DNA from: Sporosarcina trichiuri
GTDB lineage: Bacteria > Bacillota > Bacilli > Bacillales_A > Planococcaceae
Length of the DNA: 64,000 nucleotides
Direction of reading: 5' to 3'
Assembly: GCF_030406775.1 (NCBI RefSeq)
Contig: NZ_CP129119.1
Coordinates: forward strand, 2,449,501-2,513,500
Below are positions 43,306 through 53,287 of this stretch, piece by piece. Made by a program: the position numbers and the translations under genes. The notes beneath the pieces are model-generated. The model saw nothing but the letters and a program-made list of their open reading frames with translations, was not told the DNA's origin and searched no databases. Position 1 is the stretch's first letter. Each line of letters starts with the position of its first letter.

Positions 43306-44354
43306 TATTTGGCGAAAGGATCTTTATGATCATACTGATTGTTGTGCACGGTGTCACTCCGCAGATAGTCGAGAATATCATCGACGATCTCGATTCCGTT
43401 CTTCATCGATGCCTGTTCCTGGAGCGTCGTATTCTGTCCCGGGTACAGGACTTGGTCGAAGCCCGGCGCAGGCTTCACCTCGTTCAGTTCCTTCATCATC
43501 CCGGAAATGTGTTCCCGGAACAGTTCAGCACTTGTGAACGCACCGGGATCGATGACGATGTGCAGCTGACCGAGTTCGCGGCCGGCTGTCAGATCATGGT
43601 ACATCGATGAAACGTGTTTGCCGAACGGCAGGCCGAGCAGGACACCCGAGAGGATATCGACCATCATCATCAGCCCGTAGCCTTTCGGGCCGGCGATCGG
43701 CAGAAGTCCCGTCACCTTGAACGGATCGGTCGTCGGCACGCCGTCCTTGTCCACCGCCCACGTATCGGGGATCGATTCTTTTTTCGACCGGGCATGCAGG
43801 ATCTTGCCCCATGCCTGGACGCTCGTCGCCATATCGAAGATGATTTTGTCATCCCCTACTCCCGGCGCTGCGAAGCCGATCGGATTTGTTCCGAAATACG
43901 GTTCCGCGCCGCCGAACGGCACGACCATCGGATCGGATTGGCAGAGTGAGATGCCGATCATCCCGGCCTCCGCTGCCTGCTGGACGAAGTATGACATCGC
44001 GCCGCTGTGACTCATGCGCCGGATGCCGACGATCGCTGTTCCATTCTCGCGCGCCATTTCGATTGCATGTTCCATCGCTTCCTTCGCGGCAACGTGACCG
44101 GCGCCGTTATCCGCATCCAGGACAGCCGTCCCCGGTCCGGTTTTGGCGAAGTTGAATTTCGGATCTGCCGTGATGCCGCCTTTGGCGATCCGTTCCGCGT
44201 AATATTCCGTCCGCATGGCGCCGTGTGAGTGGATGCCCCGTGCATCGGCATGTGCCAGCACATCCGCCACAACTTCCGCATGGTCTTTCTGCAGGCCTGC
44301 TTTTTCCAGTTTCCGTGCGATCAGTTCCCGAATCTCCTCATAGCTCACAATCAT
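43305..44354 (-). CDS. allD: Ureidoglycolate dehydrogenase
   Basis: 349 residues of the Ldh_2 malate/L-lactate dehydrogenase family. Oxidises ureidoglycolate to oxalurate with NAD+. Segments ADARGIHSHGAMRTEYYAERI, MSHSGAMSYFVQQAA, LCQSDPMVVPFGGAEPYFGTNP, GPKGYGLMMMVDILSGVLLG and the tail NGIEIVDDI agree very well with E. coli AllD as I recall it. ATG 44354 sits after the hydrolase gene by 36 bp, in one minus-strand operon divergent from allF. Confidence 0.93.
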   Translation of the reverse strand: MIVSYEEIRELIARKLEKAGLQKDHAEVVADVLAHADARGIHSHGAMRTEYYAERIAKGGITADPKFNFAKTGPGTAVLDADNGAGHVAAKEAMEHAIEMARENGTAIVGIRRMSHSGAMSYFVQQAAEAGMIGISLCQSDPMVVPFGGAEPYFGTNPIGFAAPGVGDDKIIFDMATSVQAWGKILHARSKKESIPDTWAVDKDGVPTTDPFKVTGLLPIAGPKGYGLMMMVDILSGVLLGLPFGKHVSSMYHDLTAGRELGQLHIVIDPGAFTSAELFREHISGMMKELNEVKPAPGFDQVLYPGQNTTLQEQASMKNGIEIVDDILDYLRSDTVHNNQYDHKDPFAK

Positions 44355-44390
44355 GTTCCATACTCCTTCTGGCAGCAGCTGCCGGGTAGT

Positions 44391-45266
44391 TTACGACATG
44401 GCAAAGCGGTCTTTTAAAAAGCGGATCGTCTCATTGACAGCATGGACAGAGTCCGGATCATCCATATTCGCATCAAAATTGTGTTCGCCGCCTGAAATGG
44501 TGAGCAGCTCGTTCGGCACACCTGCTCCGTCCAGTTTTCCTTTCATGGCGACAGACTCTTCGTACGGCACGTCTTCATCCGCATCTCCATGGATGAGCAG
44601 TGTCGGCGGATAGGATGCATCCGCCAGCAGCACCGGCGCGAATTGCTGCAGCTGCACGGTGTCCGCCGCAAGTTCCGGACCTGCCACCCAGTCGAGCCAC
44701 GTTCCGTTCTGCCGGCAGTACAGGTAGATGGCGTACCGCTGCTGGATCGGTGCCGCGGAAATCGGCGCGGGCTTCACAAGCTGCTTCGCGAGCATTTCCG
44801 GAACGGCCGGCATGCTCGTGAAATGCGGACTCGGATTGCGGTACCAATCACCCGTCACCTGTCCATATCCGTAAAACGAAACGATTGCATCCGGCTTGAC
44901 GCTGAATGTACCGGAAAGCAAAGCTAGGTAGCCGCCTGCCGAACTGCCCGTGACAGCGATACGGCCCGTGTCGAAGCCGAACTGCCGGGGCGCTTTGGTC
45001 TTCAGCCACTCCAGAAGGCTTTTGATATCATCACGGATGCCCGGCAGCGGTGTCTCCGGCGCAAGCCGGTAATCGACGGAGAAGACATGGAAGCCGGCCT
45101 CCGTGTACCGTTCGATCTGCTGCTTGTGCATATCATCCTTCGTTCCCCAGATCAGGCCGCCGCCGTGGATGAAGACAAGCAGCGGGGCGTGTGGTTCCCG
45201 GGTGCGGTGGAGGACACCTTCGATCCTGTTCTCTTCTGTCTGCTTATACACGAATGTCTCTGCCAT
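44391..45266 (-). CDS. Alpha/beta hydrolase (HSL-like)
   Basis: 291 residues with oxyanion motif HGGG, nucleophile GSSAGG, an Asp region HGDADEDVPYEES and catalytic His in GGEHNF. ATG 45266 follows AAGGGG; the frame is open upstream without a ribosome site. It is co-directional with allD. A role in ureide breakdown (for instance hydrolysis of a carbamoyl or amide bond) would fit the place but is a guess. Confidence 0.8.
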   Translation of the reverse strand: MAETFVYKQTEENRIEGVLHRTREPHAPLLVFIHGGGLIWGTKDDMHKQQIERYTEAGFHVFSVDYRLAPETPLPGIRDDIKSLLEWLKTKAPRQFGFDTGRIAVTGSSAGGYLALLSGTFSVKPDAIVSFYGYGQVTGDWYRNPSPHFTSMPAVPEMLAKQLVKPAPISAAPIQQRYAIYLYCRQNGTWLDWVAGPELAADTVQLQQFAPVLLADASYPPTLLIHGDADEDVPYEESVAMKGKLDGAGVPNELLTISGGEHNFDANMDDPDSVHAVNETIRFLKDRFAMS

Positions 45267-45575
45267 GATGCATCCCCTTCTCTGGATCTCTATACTTCTC
45301 CGCTGCATGGAAATTTCCTTCTTCACAGCGTCTGCTGATGGTGATTCACCTACCATGGTACGTCACAAATCGCGCAGAATACAGCATTCGCCTTCATCTT
45401 TTACGTTTTTGTAATGTTCGGCTCCCGGATTTTATTCGTCTGCAATGCTGTATGCCCTACAATGGATATGGATAAAATAAAACCAGCCTTCGTACAGTTT
45501 TGCCATGGGTTTTTAGGGAATCAAATGGTAGCGTAGGTACGCTGATTTTAAAAATTTACTACAGGGGTGATTTTT
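45267..45575. other. Divergent control region hydrolase-allD / allF
   Basis: 309 bp without a gene. It contains the allF promoter with the shared 21-bp element and, closer to allF, a small hairpin AGCGTA-gg-TACGCT (45531-45544) in the leader. The minus-strand promoter was not pinned down. Confidence 0.6.
45428..45463 (+). promoter_or_regulatory. allF promoter with shared 21-bp element
   Basis: Positions 45428-45448 (…TTATTCGTCTGCAATGC) are identical to 54153-54173 upstream of the MFS gene. A -10 box TACAAT (45458-45463) lies 17 bp after the TTCGTC inside the element, exactly as the TATGAT lies at the other site. The -35 is poor, as expected of an activator-dependent promoter. Confidence 0.75.
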
Positions 45576-47324
45576 GTGCTTCATACGATTATCAAGAAGA
45601 ACTCGTACCAAGACTCCATCAACCTGATGCTGCTCACGAACTCAGTGTCAACGATGGAAGGTCTCAACAAAGTGCAAATCATGATGGCGACACCGGCGAA
45701 CAAGGATATCTTCAAAGATGCCGGTCTCCATACAGACGAACTCGAAGCGGCTGAATCGAACGACATGGCAATCGTCATGGATACAGAAGATGACAGCATG
45801 GTCGACAAAGTGCTCGAGAAAGTGGACCAGTACTTGAAAGACCAGTCCATCAGCAACAAGAAACAAGGATTTGAAACAGTCCGTACATGGGACAAAGCAG
45901 TCGACGCATTGCCGAATGCAAACGTTGCGATGATCTCCGTGCCCGGCCAATATGCAGCAGACGAAGCGGACAAGGCATTGGACCGCGGTCTTCACGTGTT
46001 CATGTTCAGTGATAACGTATCTGTCGAAGACGAACTGCGCCTGAAGAAGAAAGCACACGAAAAAGGATTGCTCGTCATGGGGCCTGACTGCGGTACAGGC
46101 ATTCTTGACGGTGTTCCGTTTGCATTCGCGAACGTTGTCAGCAAAGGGCGTATCGGTCTTGTCGGTGCATCCGGCACAGGGATCCAGGAAGTCTCCACAA
46201 TCATCGACCGCCTCGGCGAAGGCGTCAGCCACGCAATCGGTACAGGCGGCCGTGACCTGAAGGATCCGATCGGTGCAATCACGATGATGGATGGAATCCG
46301 TGCGCTTGAAAACCACAGCCAGACAGAAATCATCACAATCATCTCGAAGCCGCCTGCAGAGCACGTGCGCAACGAAGTCATGGAACTTCTGCAGAGCCTT
46401 TCGAAGCCTGTTGTCGCTGTCTTCCTCGGTGAAAAGCCGGAAGAGTATGTCGGCAATGTCTACCAGGCGTACACACTTGCTGAAACAGCGCACATCGCTG
46501 TCGACCTTGCACGCGGCAACGACGTGAAGCCGGACTATAACTCAGGCGACTTCACTGTGGAGAACAAAAACCTGAAAGAAGGCCAGAAAACACTGAAAGG
46601 CCTCTATTCAGGCGGTACGCTCGCATCCGAAGCAGCTGTCCTCATCTCGGATGCACTCGGACTCGGCACGCACATCAAGAACGAAGAAGGCTATGTGCTG
46701 AAGCATGAAGGCCACGAAATCGTCGACCTTGGAGACGATAAGTATACACAAGGAAAGCCGCACCCGATGATCGATCCGGAAACACGTTCGAAATTCATCG
46801 AAGAAGCCGGCGCTGACAAATCGACAGCAGTCATCCTGCTCGACTTCGTCCTTGGGTACGGATCTCACGACGATATGGCAAGCGCATTGCTTCCTTCCAT
46901 CAAAAAGGCAGTATCTTCCGCTAAAGAAGACGGCCGCACACTTCACGTCGTTGCAACTGTCTGCGGTACGAAGAACGATCCGCAAAGCTATGACGGTCAC
47001 GTGAAAGAATTGAGAAAAGCGGGTGTCATCGTCAAGGAAACGAACAACGAAGCAGTCCGCACGGCTCTTAACATTGTCGGCCTGAGCGTGGAAGACAATG
47101 AGAAGAAACATGTCGAAGGCGGAAAGTCGGACAAGAAGTTCGATCTGTCCGTATCCGAAGAGCTGACAAACCTCGTAACAGAGCGTCCGCGTGTCATCAA
47201 CGTCGGTCTGAAAGGCTTCACAGAAGCGCTGGAAGACACAGGCACACAGTTCGTCCAGTATGACTGGCGTCCGGTTGCCGGCGGCAATGCGCGCATGGCG
47301 AAGATCCTTAGCTTGCTTAAATAA
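45576..47324 (+). CDS. allF: AllF (FdrA) subunit of oxamate carbamoyltransferase
   Basis: 582 residues related to acyl-CoA synthetase alpha subunits, with the Rossmann motif GASGTGIQEVSTIIDRLGEG near the middle and GTGGRDLKDPIGAITMMDG. In E. coli, FdrA with YlbE and YlbF makes the enzyme that turns oxalurate into oxamate and carbamoyl phosphate. GTG 45576 follows AGGGGTGA by 5 nt; the GTG at 45567 is inside that site. First gene of allF-allG-allH-carbamate kinase. Codon use is biased to AAA, GAA, CGT and GGT, suggesting high expression. Confidence 0.88.
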   Translation: MLHTIIKKNSYQDSINLMLLTNSVSTMEGLNKVQIMMATPANKDIFKDAGLHTDELEAAESNDMAIVMDTEDDSMVDKVLEKVDQYLKDQSISNKKQGFETVRTWDKAVDALPNANVAMISVPGQYAADEADKALDRGLHVFMFSDNVSVEDELRLKKKAHEKGLLVMGPDCGTGILDGVPFAFANVVSKGRIGLVGASGTGIQEVSTIIDRLGEGVSHAIGTGGRDLKDPIGAITMMDGIRALENHSQTEIITIISKPPAEHVRNEVMELLQSLSKPVVAVFLGEKPEEYVGNVYQAYTLAETAHIAVDLARGNDVKPDYNSGDFTVENKNLKEGQKTLKGLYSGGTLASEAAVLISDALGLGTHIKNEEGYVLKHEGHEIVDLGDDKYTQGKPHPMIDPETRSKFIEEAGADKSTAVILLDFVLGYGSHDDMASALLPSIKKAVSSAKEDGRTLHVVATVCGTKNDPQSYDGHVKELRKAGVIVKETNNEAVRTALNIVGLSVEDNEKKHVEGGKSDKKFDLSVSEELTNLVTERPRVINVGLKGFTEALEDTGTQFVQYDWRPVAGGNARMAKILSLLK

Positions 47325-47344
47325 TTTCAGCGTGGTGAATTTGT

Positions 47345-47374
47345 GAGGTCCTGATCCGGTTCGGACTGGACCTC
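47345..47374 (+). other. Intercistronic hairpin allF-allG
   Basis: GAGGTCC (47345-47351) and GGACCTC (47368-47374) enclose a second small stem, with no T tract. It may be an RNA-processing or stability element and not a terminator. Confidence 0.5.
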
Positions 47375-47425
47375 TTCCATGCAGGCGGCAGCGTCTGTAA
47401 ATACGATGAATGAGGTGGAACGGTT

Positions 47426-48688
47426 ATGAATTATAAGTCAATGGATGAAGCGAACAAAGCAGTTATTGACAAGATCACAGGATCAGCACCTTTCCTGGTG
47501 GACGTAGTTCCAGCAAAAGAGAAGATCAAAGAACTGAATGACGGAAAAGTCCTTTTGCATGCAGGCCCGCCGATCAAGTGGGACGATATGACAGGTCCGA
47601 TGCAGGGATCATGTATCGGTGCATCCATCTATGAAGGATGGGCTTCTTCAGAGGAGGAAGCGGAAAAGCAGCTGGCTGCAGGTGAAGTGAAATTCATCCC
47701 TTGCCATCATGTGAATGCAGTCGGACCGATGGGTGGCATCACGTCTGCGAACATGCCGGTCTTTGTCGTCGAGAACCGTACAGACGGCAACGAAGCGTAC
47801 TGCATCATGAACGAAGGAATCGGGAAAGTGCTCCGTTTCGGCGCAAACTCGAAAGAAGTTATCGACCGCCTGAAGTGGATGCAGGACATCCTCGGTCCTA
47901 CCATTGCAAAAGCGCTGAAACTGACGGAAGACGGATTAAACCTCAACGTCATCATTGCGAAGGCGATTACAATGGGCGATGAGTTCCACCAGCGTAACAT
48001 TGCAGCGTCCCTCATCTTCCTGAAAGAGATCAGCCCGTACATCGTACAGCTCGATATGGATGAGAAAGACCGCAAAGACGTCATCCAGTTCCTCGCGGAT
48101 ACAGACCAGTTCTTCCTGAACATCGCGATGGCGACAGGAAAAGCGGTCATGGATGCTGCCCGTCAGATCCAGGATGGTACAGTTGTCACTGCAATGTGCC
48201 GGAACGGTAAAGACTTCGGTATCCGGATCAGCGGAATGGGTGACGAATGGTTCACAGCACCTGTCAACACGCCGCAAGGTTTGTTCTTCACAGGCTTCTC
48301 ACAGGAAGATGCGAATCCGGATATCGGTGACAGTGCCATCACGGAAACATTCGGTGTCGGCGGTATGGCTATGATCGCAGCACCAGGTGTTACTCGTTTC
48401 GTCGGTGCAGGCGGATTTGACGATGCGCTTGCAACAAGCAACGAAATGACGGAAATCTGTATTTCCCAAAACAGTAACTTCACAATCCCAACGTGGGACT
48501 TCCAGGGTGCATGCCTCGGAATTGACGCTCGTAAAGTCGTTGAAACCGGCATCGAGCCGATCATCAACACAGGGATTGCAAACAAAAAAGCAGGAATGGG
48601 ACAAGTCGGCGCAGGTACAGTGCGTGCACCGAAAGAATGCTTCGAAAAAGCATTGGAAGCCTACGCAGTCAAACTCGGCTTGATCTGA
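47426..48688 (+). CDS. allG: AllG (YlbE, DUF1116) subunit of oxamate carbamoyltransferase
   Basis: 420 residues of the DUF1116 family: GPPIKWDDMTGPMQGSCIGA, PCHHVNAVGPMGGITSANMPVFVV, GVGGMAMIAAPGVTRFVG and a final GAGTVRAPKECFEKAL. It acts with AllF and AllH. 101 bp after allF and overlapping allH by one base (TGATG), so coupled. RBS GAGGTGG. Confidence 0.9.
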   Translation: MNYKSMDEANKAVIDKITGSAPFLVDVVPAKEKIKELNDGKVLLHAGPPIKWDDMTGPMQGSCIGASIYEGWASSEEEAEKQLAAGEVKFIPCHHVNAVGPMGGITSANMPVFVVENRTDGNEAYCIMNEGIGKVLRFGANSKEVIDRLKWMQDILGPTIAKALKLTEDGLNLNVIIAKAITMGDEFHQRNIAASLIFLKEISPYIVQLDMDEKDRKDVIQFLADTDQFFLNIAMATGKAVMDAARQIQDGTVVTAMCRNGKDFGIRISGMGDEWFTAPVNTPQGLFFTGFSQEDANPDIGDSAITETFGVGGMAMIAAPGVTRFVGAGGFDDALATSNEMTEICISQNSNFTIPTWDFQGACLGIDARKVVETGIEPIINTGIANKKAGMGQVGAGTVRAPKECFEKALEAYAVKLGLI

Positions 48689-49620
48689 TGGACAGACCAT
48701 CCGGAATAGGACCAGTCATGAGGGCAGAGGGATACGAGCAGCACATCCCTCTGCTGCTTTCTGAACAGCCTGAAGGGTGTGTCCACAGCGTCTTTCAGAA
48801 CGGGGCTAATATCCGGATGGGGGAACGGCTGTTTTTCATCGGTACGGTGAAAAACGGCCAGCTTCCATTTGGTATCCATCTGCCGCAAGGTGAATTGCAG
48901 CAGCTCTTGGAAGGAATCGAACAGGGGGACCTGGCTGTCTGGGACCAGAGAGAACAGGCAGTCCTTATCGGCAGACCTGAAAATGCCGTGTCCCTCGGGG
49001 AAGCGATACCTTACCATTGGACGCTGCCCCGTCGGGAAGTATCGGTATCCGATCTGACAGACAACTTGGCACTGCTTGCGGCTGTTCTGCTGGAGACCCC
49101 GGTGAAAACAGGATTGGACGTCGAAATCGATGAATTTCTGGCGGCCTATCTGGAAGATCGGGCACCTTCAAGCTGGACAGAAACGCAAATACGGCATCTG
49201 ATAGCTGCAGTCAATTCAGCAGACGAAACAGAAGTCGAAGAATTGCTTCGGTTTTTCCTGGGACGCGGACAGGGGCTGACGCCATCCGGCGATGATCACC
49301 TCGTCGGCCTGCTCGCAATCGATACGGCAGCCGGTCTGCTGTCGGATGGATTCAGGAGCGTGCTCCGCCGCCTGGTGACCCACGGAAAGCTGACGACCGA
49401 TATCGGACGGGAGTATCTGCTCTATGCGCTGGATGGTCAGTTCAGTTCGACGGTTGTCCGGCCAGTTTCGGAATTGACAAGGAAGACAGAAATTTATAAG
49501 CTGAAACCGCTGCTCACTGAATTGCTCGAGATGGGGCACAGTTCAGGGGCGGATACGGTGTTCGGCATGTTACTCGGCTTATTAGCCTTAAGGAGGAGAC
49601 AGGAATGGCAGAAAAAGTAG
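48688..49620 (+). CDS. allH: AllH (YlbF, DUF2877) subunit of oxamate carbamoyltransferase
   Basis: 310 residues with the DUF2877 hallmark GRGQGLTPSGDDHLVG around residue 205. Third subunit of the oxalurate-cleaving enzyme. ATG 48688 overlaps the allG stop, and its end overlaps the carbamate kinase start by 16 bp, so translation of all three is coupled. The longer frame from 48637 is inside allG. Confidence 0.88.
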   Translation: MDRPSGIGPVMRAEGYEQHIPLLLSEQPEGCVHSVFQNGANIRMGERLFFIGTVKNGQLPFGIHLPQGELQQLLEGIEQGDLAVWDQREQAVLIGRPENAVSLGEAIPYHWTLPRREVSVSDLTDNLALLAAVLLETPVKTGLDVEIDEFLAAYLEDRAPSSWTETQIRHLIAAVNSADETEVEELLRFFLGRGQGLTPSGDDHLVGLLAIDTAAGLLSDGFRSVLRRLVTHGKLTTDIGREYLLYALDGQFSSTVVRPVSELTRKTEIYKLKPLLTELLEMGHSSGADTVFGMLLGLLALRRRQEWQKK

Positions 49621-50543
49621 TGATCGCACTTGGAGGGAACGCAATCCTCCAGCCGAAGCAGGAAGCGACATATGAAAACCAGCGTGAGAACGTCCGCATC
49701 AGTACGGAAATCATTTCAAAGATTGTCAAGAACGGTCACACAGTCATCGTGACACACGGAAATGGACCGCAAGTCGGTAATATCCTCCGTCAGAACGAAG
49801 AGGCGAAAGACGTCGTTCCTGCATTGCCGCTGGATGTATGCAGTGCTGAATCCCAAGGGTTCATCGGCTACATGATGGAACAGACACTCAAGAACGAATT
49901 GACGAAACTCGGTGAGAACCGCCAAGTCGTCAGCATGCTGACACAGACGGAAGTCGACCGCAACGACGAAGCATTCAAGGACCCTTCGAAACCGATCGGT
50001 GTCTTCTATTCAGAAGAAGAAGCGAAACAGCTGGCGAAAGAAAAAGGCTGGGTCGTAAAAGAAGACGCAGGGCGCGGCTGGAGACGTGTGGTCGCATCAC
50101 CGAATCCGAAATCCATCCTCAGCTCGGACACGATCAAGATGCTGACGGACAACGAAGTGATCGTCATCGCTTCCGGCGGCGGCGGAATTCCGGTCGTCCG
50201 TGAAGAAGACGGCAGCCTGACAGGAATCGAAGCGGTCATCGACAAAGACCGCAGTGCATTCCGTCTTGCGGAAGAAGCAAAAGCGGATGTCCTGATGATC
50301 TTGACGGACGTGGACAACGTATACGTCAATTATGGAAAACCGGACCAGAAAGCTTTGGGCTCCATCAAGCTGGATGAAGCGAAAAAGTATGCAGACGAAG
50401 GTCAATTCTCTGCAGGCAGCATGGGTCCTAAAATGGAAGCAGCTATGAAATTCGCTGAAATGGGCGGACGCGCGATCATCTGTTCACTCGGTCAAGCCGA
50501 CTTGGCTGTCGAAGGAAAAGCAGGTACGCAAATCACGAAATAA
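49605..50543 (+). CDS. arcC: Carbamate kinase
   Basis: 312 residues with the amino acid kinase motifs ALGGNAILQ, THGNGPQVGNI, VIASGGGGIPVV and LTDVDNVY, and the GSMGPKMEAA segment of carbamate kinases. Here it would take carbamoyl phosphate made by AllFGH and make ATP, ammonia and CO2, the energy-yielding end of ureide breakdown (the E. coli counterpart is YbcF/AllK). RBS AGGAGGAG. Last gene of the operon. Confidence 0.93.
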   Translation: MAEKVVIALGGNAILQPKQEATYENQRENVRISTEIISKIVKNGHTVIVTHGNGPQVGNILRQNEEAKDVVPALPLDVCSAESQGFIGYMMEQTLKNELTKLGENRQVVSMLTQTEVDRNDEAFKDPSKPIGVFYSEEEAKQLAKEKGWVVKEDAGRGWRRVVASPNPKSILSSDTIKMLTDNEVIVIASGGGGIPVVREEDGSLTGIEAVIDKDRSAFRLAEEAKADVLMILTDVDNVYVNYGKPDQKALGSIKLDEAKKYADEGQFSAGSMGPKMEAAMKFAEMGGRAIICSLGQADLAVEGKAGTQITK

Positions 50544-50549
50544 GAGATT

Positions 50550-50595
50550 GAAAGGTATTGGCTGCCGTCACCGTACGGCGCCAATACCCTTTTGC
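50550..50595 (+). terminator. all operon terminator
   Basis: GGTATTGG...CCAATACC with an inner CCGT/ACGG stem, followed by CTTTTGC. Confidence 0.82.
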
Positions 50596-50662
50596 TATTT
50601 TGCCAGGGTAATTGCGTGTTTACATAAGCGGCGGGACGTGAAGAGGAGAGGGGGGAGACCGG

Positions 50663-53284
50663 ATGAAGAAGAGGCAGTCGCGTTCATTCAGAAAAGAACT
50701 TATTTATTCGTTTCTCACGATCGGGCTGGCATCCATCATATCGCTCGGTGTCTTCCAATATTTCCAGCTCTCTTCATTGATCCGCGACAACCAGGACAGC
50801 CAGATCAAAGTGACTGAGTTCCTGGAGGATAATATTGAAAGTTACATGGAGCAGCACGGCCGGGTCATCCAGACGATGTCCAGCGCTATCGCACCTGCCC
50901 TGGAAGAAGGGAATACGGGCAAGATTGAAGAGAATCTGAGGGATATCAAAGTGAACTATCCGGGGTTCGTCAATCTGTACGTAGGGGACAAAAACGGAAA
51001 GTCACTCGTTTTCTACCCTTCGGTCTATACGGACGGAGCGAAACGGGAGCACTTGGATTTCAGCGACAGGTCCTATTATAAGGAGCTGCTGGAAACCAAT
51101 GAACAGGTCGTCTCCCACGTGTTTCACGGTCGTGGCGGAACGGACACACTGCTCGTCGCCATCGTGTCTCCGATATTCAACTCTGCAGGCAAGATGCAGG
51201 GGTATATATTGGGCGCGATCGATCTGAACGCACTGGAGAAGTATGTCTCCAACCGGATTTCCGGGGAAGCGAGCTATGCGGTGCTGCTGGATCAGGCCAA
51301 CAATGTCATTGTCCATCCAGACGTTGACACCAAAACGGAAATGGTCAATTTGACGAACTCGGAAATTATCAAGAGCATCAACCGGAATGCGGACAGCCCA
51401 GTTAAGAGTCTGACCATCAAAGAAGAAGGCCATGATAAGGAATTCATCACTTATGCGAAGACGCCCGAACTCGGATGGACGGTCTGGATCGCCAATCCGT
51501 CGACCCACATTACCAAGCCGCTGCGGGAAGCGGCCGGTACGATTCTTTGGTTCATCCCACTGACGGCCCTGTTCGTCGTACTGGCGAGCCTGTTCCTGAC
51601 AGCGCGGCTGGAGCGGACGATCCGCAACCTGCTGGATACGATCCGGCGTTATTCCGCAAGCTATAAGACGAACCAGCCTGTGCAGGTCGCCGAGCGGATT
51701 GAAGGACCCCAAGAGATGACCGACCTTCTGACTCATTTCAACGATATGCTGTTCGAAATCGAAGAGAACCGCGAAGAATTGATCACCCTGAACACCGAGC
51801 TGGAAGGACGCGTCCAGGAACGGACAGCCAAGCTCGAAAGCCGGAATGCGGAACTGCAGGCCGTCAGTCAGCTCATCACACCAGTCTCTTCCAAGATGGA
51901 CCTGCCCCATTTCATCCAATTGTGCCTGGAGAATATCGCACCGACCGTGCCGTTCTCCCTGCACATCTGGTTCCGTGAGCTGGCGGTCACCCGTGATGAG
52001 ATTTACGAAGAGATCAGTCTTCAGCAATATTTGGAAGGTTATGTACAGGGGACAAACCACCACATGGAACCGATCATCCTGGACGGCATGCCGAACGGGT
52101 ACCTGATCATCGACCTGCAGGAAGGTCAGATGATCGGCCAGAAAGAGCAGTCGTTCCTGCAGACGTTTTCCCGATCGCTTGCAATCATGCTGCAGAACAA
52201 ATTACTGTTCGAGCGGTACCGCAACAAGCATGCGGAACTCGACGCCGTGCTCGAGAGCATGTCGGAAGGCATCATGCTGCTGAACAATAACAGCCAAGTG
52301 GACTACGTGAACGAGTTCTTCCTGAATGTCATCGACGGGGAACGGGCAGCTGTCCCGCTGACCACTCTGGCCGATGTCTTCCGGCGCATCAATGAACTGT
52401 TTGAAATCACTGCGGATGAACTGACCGCATTCTTCGACGACCAAAACAGTGAACTGAAACTCGAGTACAAGACAAAATCCGGCAATACCGATTTCTATAT
52501 GCTCCATAAGTTCTCGGTCGTTTCGGATGATAAGAAGATCGGGGAAGGGCTCCTCATCCGGGACATTACGAAAGAAGAAGAGATCGATACGTTGAAGAAC
52601 AATCTGATCTCCCTGACCTCCCACGAGTTCAAGACGCCGATCACCAATATCCGCGGAAGTGTGGAAACCCTTCTGCGTGAAGACGTCGAATGGGAGCCGG
52701 ACTTCCAGTATGAACTTCTTGAAGGAGTGCATGAAGATATTGAACGTATCCAGCATCTTGTCGATGACTGGATGGATATTTCGAAAATAGAATCAGGCTC
52801 CATGTATATCGAACGGAATATGATCCGTGCCGACCATGTCATCGAGAAATCGATTGAGCTTGTGCCGATCGCCTTGAAGGAAGACGCCGTTCTGGAATTC
52901 CACAACAGGGCGGAGGATTATCTGTTCTTCTACGCGGACAAAACGCGTGTCCAGCAGGTGCTTGTCAATCTGTTCACGAACGCACTGCGGTATAATGACA
53001 GTGATCATAAACGCATCGATGTCACACTTGAGAAAAAAGGCGATTATCTGACGATCGCCGTTTCCGACAACGGGATCGGCATTTCGGAAGAGCATCTTCA
53101 GAAGATCTTCAACCGCTTCTACCAGGTCGATGTCACAGCCACCCGCCGTTCTGGCGGTACAGGTCTCGGCCTGTCGATCTGTGAAGGGATCATGGAGGCG
53201 CATGAAGGGAAGATCGAAGTGGAGAGTACACCGGGCGAAGGCAGTACGTTTATACTTTACTTTCCGTTAAGAGAGGGGTCGTAA
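50663..53284 (+). CDS. Cache-domain sensor histidine kinase
   Basis: 873 residues. Membrane helix 1 (about 13-34), an extracellular double-Cache ligand domain (about 40-275), helix 2 (about 287-309), HAMP (to about 365), a coiled coil, a GAF-like region (about 400-530), a PAS domain (about 540-645), HisKA with SHEFKTPITNIRG and HATPase with NLFTNALRYND, DNGIGI and GTGLGLS. Double-Cache domains sense small organic ligands outside the cell. It is followed by its response regulator after 3 bp. Position between the all operon and an MFS gene suggests it senses a ureide, oxamate or a related acid. Confidence 0.9.
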   Translation: MKKRQSRSFRKELIYSFLTIGLASIISLGVFQYFQLSSLIRDNQDSQIKVTEFLEDNIESYMEQHGRVIQTMSSAIAPALEEGNTGKIEENLRDIKVNYPGFVNLYVGDKNGKSLVFYPSVYTDGAKREHLDFSDRSYYKELLETNEQVVSHVFHGRGGTDTLLVAIVSPIFNSAGKMQGYILGAIDLNALEKYVSNRISGEASYAVLLDQANNVIVHPDVDTKTEMVNLTNSEIIKSINRNADSPVKSLTIKEEGHDKEFITYAKTPELGWTVWIANPSTHITKPLREAAGTILWFIPLTALFVVLASLFLTARLERTIRNLLDTIRRYSASYKTNQPVQVAERIEGPQEMTDLLTHFNDMLFEIEENREELITLNTELEGRVQERTAKLESRNAELQAVSQLITPVSSKMDLPHFIQLCLENIAPTVPFSLHIWFRELAVTRDEIYEEISLQQYLEGYVQGTNHHMEPIILDGMPNGYLIIDLQEGQMIGQKEQSFLQTFSRSLAIMLQNKLLFERYRNKHAELDAVLESMSEGIMLLNNNSQVDYVNEFFLNVIDGERAAVPLTTLADVFRRINELFEITADELTAFFDDQNSELKLEYKTKSGNTDFYMLHKFSVVSDDKKIGEGLLIRDITKEEEIDTLKNNLISLTSHEFKTPITNIRGSVETLLREDVEWEPDFQYELLEGVHEDIERIQHLVDDWMDISKIESGSMYIERNMIRADHVIEKSIELVPIALKEDAVLEFHNRAEDYLFFYADKTRVQQVLVNLFTNALRYNDSDHKRIDVTLEKKGDYLTIAVSDNGIGISEEHLQKIFNRFYQVDVTATRRSGGTGLGLSICEGIMEAHEGKIEVESTPGEGSTFILYFPLREGS

Positions 53285-53287
53285 GGG

